Origin: an uncultured Ruminococcus sp.
GTDB taxonomy: Bacteria; Bacillota; Clostridia; Oscillospirales; Acutalibacteraceae
Reading direction: 5' to 3'
Length of the DNA stretch: 42,516 nt
Assembly (NCBI GenBank): GCA_902779615.1
Contig: CACZCM010000012.1
Location: forward strand, 51,778 to 94,293
Position numbers and translations under genes: made by a program. The notes beneath the pieces are model-generated. The model was not told where the DNA came from. It was given only the letters and a program-made list of their open reading frames with translations, and did no database searches. Positions 40,246 through 42,516 of the stretch are shown here, piece by piece (within the stretch, counting starts at the first letter, position 1; each line of letters starts with the position of its first letter).

Positions 40246-41703
40246 ATGAAATTATCTCAGCTTTTAAATAACGTTGAATATTCACTGCTCAAGGGCAGCG
40301 AGGATATCGAGATCAGCCATCTTGTATATGATTCGCGAAAGGTCGAGCCCGGTGACGTTTTTGTGTGCCTGAAAGGGTATAATGTTGACGCTCACAAATT
40401 TGCGGCGGGCGCCGTTGAAAAGGGCGCTGCGGCCGTTGTGCTCAGCGATGATATGGAGCTTTCGTGCAGCGCTGTGGTGAAGGTCCGCGACACTCGCAGG
40501 GCGCTTGCGCAGCTTTCCGCTAATTATTTCGGAAACCCCGCTGATGACATCGAATTCAAGATCGCGCTGACCGGCACAAAAGGAAAGACCACAACGACAG
40601 CCATGATCAAATCGATACTTGAAGCAGCAGGAATCAAGACAGGCACAATAGGCACTCTTGGTGTCGTGATCGGTGACAGCGTTTACAAAACGAACAACAC
40701 CACGCCCGAATCGTATGAGATCCAGCAGGCGATGCGAAAAATGGCGGACGAAGGCTGCCGCGCATTTGTGATCGAAGCCTCTTCACTCGGGCTGAAGTGG
40801 CACCGCACCGACGCCGTTTTCTATGATTTCGGAGTTTTCACTAATTTCTCAGACGACCACATCGGCGACGGCGAACACGCAAGTCTTGAAGAGTATCTGG
40901 AGTGCAAGAAGCTTTTATTCAAGCAGTGCGCAAAGGGGATCATAAACAGTGACTGTTCCGTTTATGAAGACATTGTCAGCGACGCACAGTGTCCCATGGA
41001 AACATTTGGGTTTGATGATTCATGCGATGTGTATGCAGAAAACGGAGAGCTTACACGCCGACCGGGATTCTTAGGCGTATCGTTTGATGTTTGCGGATAT
41101 GATCATTACAATGTGAATGTAGCCATTCCCGGAAAATTCAACATCTACAATGCTTTGGCTGCCATATCGGTATGCCGTCACTGCGGCGCAGATCGTGACG
41201 CGATCCAAAAAGGCCTTATGAACGCACGGGTAAAAGGCAGAGTGGAACCGGTAGAAACGGGCGGCGATTACACGCTGCTCATTGATTACGCCCACAATGC
41301 GCTGAGCATGGAGAATGTTCTGACGACGCTGAGAAAATACGACCCGAACCGTCTTGTCACAATGTTTGGAGCAGGCGGCAACCGTCCGAAGATACGCCGC
41401 TACGAGATGGGCGAAACGTCGGGCAGACTGAGTGATCTCTCGGTTATTACCGAGGACAACTCACGCTTTGAGGACGTGAACGACATTATTGAGGATATCA
41501 AAGTCGGACTCGCAAAGACAGACGGACAATATGTTGTGATCCCCAACCGCCGCGACGCCATAGCATACTGTATCAAAAACGCGCAGAAAGGCGACATTAT
41601 TGTGCTTGCCGGCAAGGGGCACGAGGATTATCAGGAGATCAAGGGTGTAAAATACCACATGGACGAAAGAGAGATCATCGCAGATGTTCTAAAAGAACTG
41701 TAA
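40246..41703 (+). CDS. murE: UDP-MurNAc-tripeptide ligase (MurE)
   Basis: 485 residues, normal length. N-terminal UDP-MurNAc domain with DSRKVEPGDVFVCLKG (about 29-44), ATP-binding GTKGKTTT (110-117), TNNTTPES, the FTNFSDDHIGDG loop and ECKKLLF with the probable carbamylated lysine. The C-terminal domain has MFGAGGNRPKIRR and, at 404-407, DNSR in place of the usual DNPR that selects meso-diaminopimelate. It adds the third amino acid to the peptidoglycan stem in the cytoplasm; retention of D, N and R favours meso-DAP. No other mur gene is adjacent. AAAGGAGCG precedes ATG 40246. Confidence 0.92.
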   Translation: MKLSQLLNNVEYSLLKGSEDIEISHLVYDSRKVEPGDVFVCLKGYNVDAHKFAAGAVEKGAAAVVLSDDMELSCSAVVKVRDTRRALAQLSANYFGNPADDIEFKIALTGTKGKTTTTAMIKSILEAAGIKTGTIGTLGVVIGDSVYKTNNTTPESYEIQQAMRKMADEGCRAFVIEASSLGLKWHRTDAVFYDFGVFTNFSDDHIGDGEHASLEEYLECKKLLFKQCAKGIINSDCSVYEDIVSDAQCPMETFGFDDSCDVYAENGELTRRPGFLGVSFDVCGYDHYNVNVAIPGKFNIYNALAAISVCRHCGADRDAIQKGLMNARVKGRVEPVETGGDYTLLIDYAHNALSMENVLTTLRKYDPNRLVTMFGAGGNRPKIRRYEMGETSGRLSDLSVITEDNSRFEDVNDIIEDIKVGLAKTDGQYVVIPNRRDAIAYCIKNAQKGDIIVLAGKGHEDYQEIKGVKYHMDEREIIADVLKEL

Positions 41704-41767
41704 TTCTTAAATAATCAGTATGATATTACACCTTTGAATGAATGGTAATTTGTTTTTTGACCACAGA

Positions 41768-41880
41768 GTGAACGTAACCCATCTCTAAAGCGGCGGGTTA
41801 CGTTCCATTTTAAGCAGGTGGGATAACTCCCCTACCGAACGCACAGCCTACGGATTGTGTCTGCTTTTAATATCCACTAT
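41768..41880 (-). repeat. Family 2 palindromic repeat, copy 7 (reverse), possibly terminating murE
   Basis: GAACGTAACCC (41770-41780) pairs with GGGTTACGTTC (41795-41805) and is followed on the plus strand by CATTTT, so this hairpin could end the murE transcript. The rest (GTGGGATAACTCCCCTACCG, ACGCACAGCCTACGGATTGT, GTCTGCTTTT) is the reverse of the family 2 order. The 41704-42017 gap holds nothing else but the tRNA promoter. Confidence 0.65.
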
Positions 41881-41948
41881 TTCAGAAACGGCAATAATTG
41901 TGCAGCGTTCAAAACCTTCAAAAGCTGTGGAAAAAAACAAAAAAACTC

Positions 41949-41977
41949 TTGACAAGTGCCATATGACCTGATATAAT
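41949..41977 (+). promoter_or_regulatory. Consensus promoter of tRNA-Leu
   Basis: Perfect TTGACA (41949-41954), a 17-base spacer and a perfect TATAAT (41972-41977), 40 bases before the tRNA. Confidence 0.9.
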
Positions 41978-42017
41978 AGTATATGCACGATGAGTGCTGA
42001 CAAATATCAGTAAAAAT

Positions 42018-42102
42018 GCGAGTGTGCTGGAATTGGCAGACAGGCACGTTTGAGGGGCGTGTGTTGTATGACGTACGGGTTCAAGTCCCGTCACTCGCAC
42101 CA
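42018..42102 (+). tRNA. tRNA-Leu (GAG anticodon)
   Basis: Acceptor GCGAGTG (42018-42024) pairs with CACTCGC (42092-42098); discriminator A and encoded CCA (42100-42102). The anticodon stem CACGT/GCGTG holds loop TTGAGGG, giving anticodon GAG for CUU/CUC. A long variable arm (typical of leucine) and the T arm CGGGTTCAAGTCCCG are present. Confidence 0.95.
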
Positions 42103-42133
42103 AATGCTTTATTGTTCAACAAAGAGCTTTATG

Positions 42134-42208
42134 AATAGTGAATAACGTTTTTTAATGTATTGAAATCCTCCTATGTTTTCTGTACTCTTACGTTATTCAC
42201 TATTTTTT
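42134..42208 (+). other. Long-loop inverted repeat downstream of tRNA-Leu
   Basis: AATAGTGAATAACG (42134-42147) and CGTTATTCACTATT (42191-42204) are exact complements 43 bases apart, followed by TTTTG. It could end the tRNA transcript, but the loop is unusually long, so it may instead be the ends of a tiny repeat. Confidence 0.5.
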
Positions 42209-42320
42209 GTGTAATAATATATTTTTCGTTTGGTAAAGCGTTGTGCGTCGGCATAACGCTGATTTTTTTGCGCTGTTTTCCACATGACACCGCAATAAAT
42301 GTGGAAAACTATCTTTACTC

Positions 42321-42378
42321 AAACAAAAACGCCCCATGCCAAGCCTCAAAAAAGACTGTGCAAAGGACGTTTTTGTTT
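42321..42378 (+). other. Inverted repeat with 11-bp arms
   Basis: AAACAAAAACG (42321-42331) pairs with CGTTTTTGTTT (42368-42378) around a 36-base loop. No gene is visible in 42103-42516; a short ORF from 42379 has no support. Confidence 0.4.
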
Positions 42379-42438
42379 ATGAGAGGTGAAATACTCAAAA
42401 ATGTTGAAAAATACGATAGTGTTATAGCCCACCCATGC

Positions 42439-42512
42439 TGTCAACCAATAGACATCGTATTTTGTCAATCAGGTATTGGTTGTGTCAACCGATAGGCATT
42501 CTATTTTGTCAA
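42439..42512 (+). repeat. 30-bp direct repeats at the window's right edge
   Basis: TGTCAACC(A/G)ATAG(A/G)CAT then TATTTTGTCAA occurs at 42439-42468 and 42483-42512, period 44, 26 of 30 bases identical. Between them TATTGGTTG is the inverse of CAACCAATA in the first copy. The array may continue beyond the window. Confidence 0.7.
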
Positions 42513-42516
42513 AGGA

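Noticed and set aside
42439-42512. CRISPR array
   Set aside because: Only two unequal copies are seen, the gap is 14 bases (far shorter than a spacer), and no cas gene is present.
42160-42516. Small ORFs after the tRNA
   Set aside because: No ribosome-binding site and no recognisable protein; the region is dominated by inverted and direct repeats.

Overview
The window looks like chromosomal DNA of a Gram-positive, anaerobic gut or rumen clostridium of the Oscillospiraceae, probably Ruminococcus-like. This rests on family content rather than a database match. The pointers are a SCIFF peptide with its radical SAM maturase, a secreted CotH protein with a starch-binding-like module and a C-terminal dockerin, a two-gene SufC/SufB system, a class B sortase with SPxTG substrates, and a MalEFG-type importer without a local ATPase.

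Layout. 1-4400: 3' end of rarA, a divergent LysR regulator / FliB-like pair, a sirtuin and a small SPNTG surface protein. 4434-6824: the CotH / starch-binding-like / dockerin protein (minus strand). 7438-11590: SCIFF peptide, its maturase, a DRE-TIM aldolase-like enzyme and a membrane-anchored serine hydrolase (plus strand). 11590-12130: a nest of three repeats inserted one inside another. 12150-21930 (minus strand): SufB and SufC, rpe, a 1330-residue acidic protein ending in a degenerate P-type ATPase, a TrmH/RlmB-type rRNA methyltransferase, and an ECF S component with coaX. 22112-30164 (minus strand): an HtrA-like protease, a CpXC protein / response regulator / histidine kinase operon, a NatAB-like ABC exporter and a CPA2 antiporter. 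30315-31145: an unrecognised protein. 31617-35561 (minus strand): a soluble SipW-like peptidase, a PqqD-like RRE protein, an LCP protein, sortase B, its SPKTG substrate and VanZ. 35688-39439 (minus strand): malE, malF and a frameshifted malG. 40246-42102: murE and tRNA-Leu(GAG).

How the genes fit together. The dockerin protein and MalEFG suggest extracellular starch attachment followed by maltodextrin uptake, although the malG copy read here is broken. Sortase B, two SPxTG proteins, LCP, VanZ and MurE are cell-envelope functions. ECF S component plus CoaX is a pantothenate-to-CoA module. The NatAB-like exporter next to a DD-motif antiporter suggests sodium or pH homeostasis.

The most novel candidates are (i) the fusion of a long acidic repeat region to a P-type ATPase that has lost its catalytic motifs, (ii) the PqqD-like RRE gene overlapping a soluble Ser/His peptidase, which resembles the lasso-peptide B1/B2 arrangement with a different protease, and (iii) two intergenic repeat families, one of which contains a nested insertion with target duplications. 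All start sites, promoters and terminators were read by eye; no searches were run.
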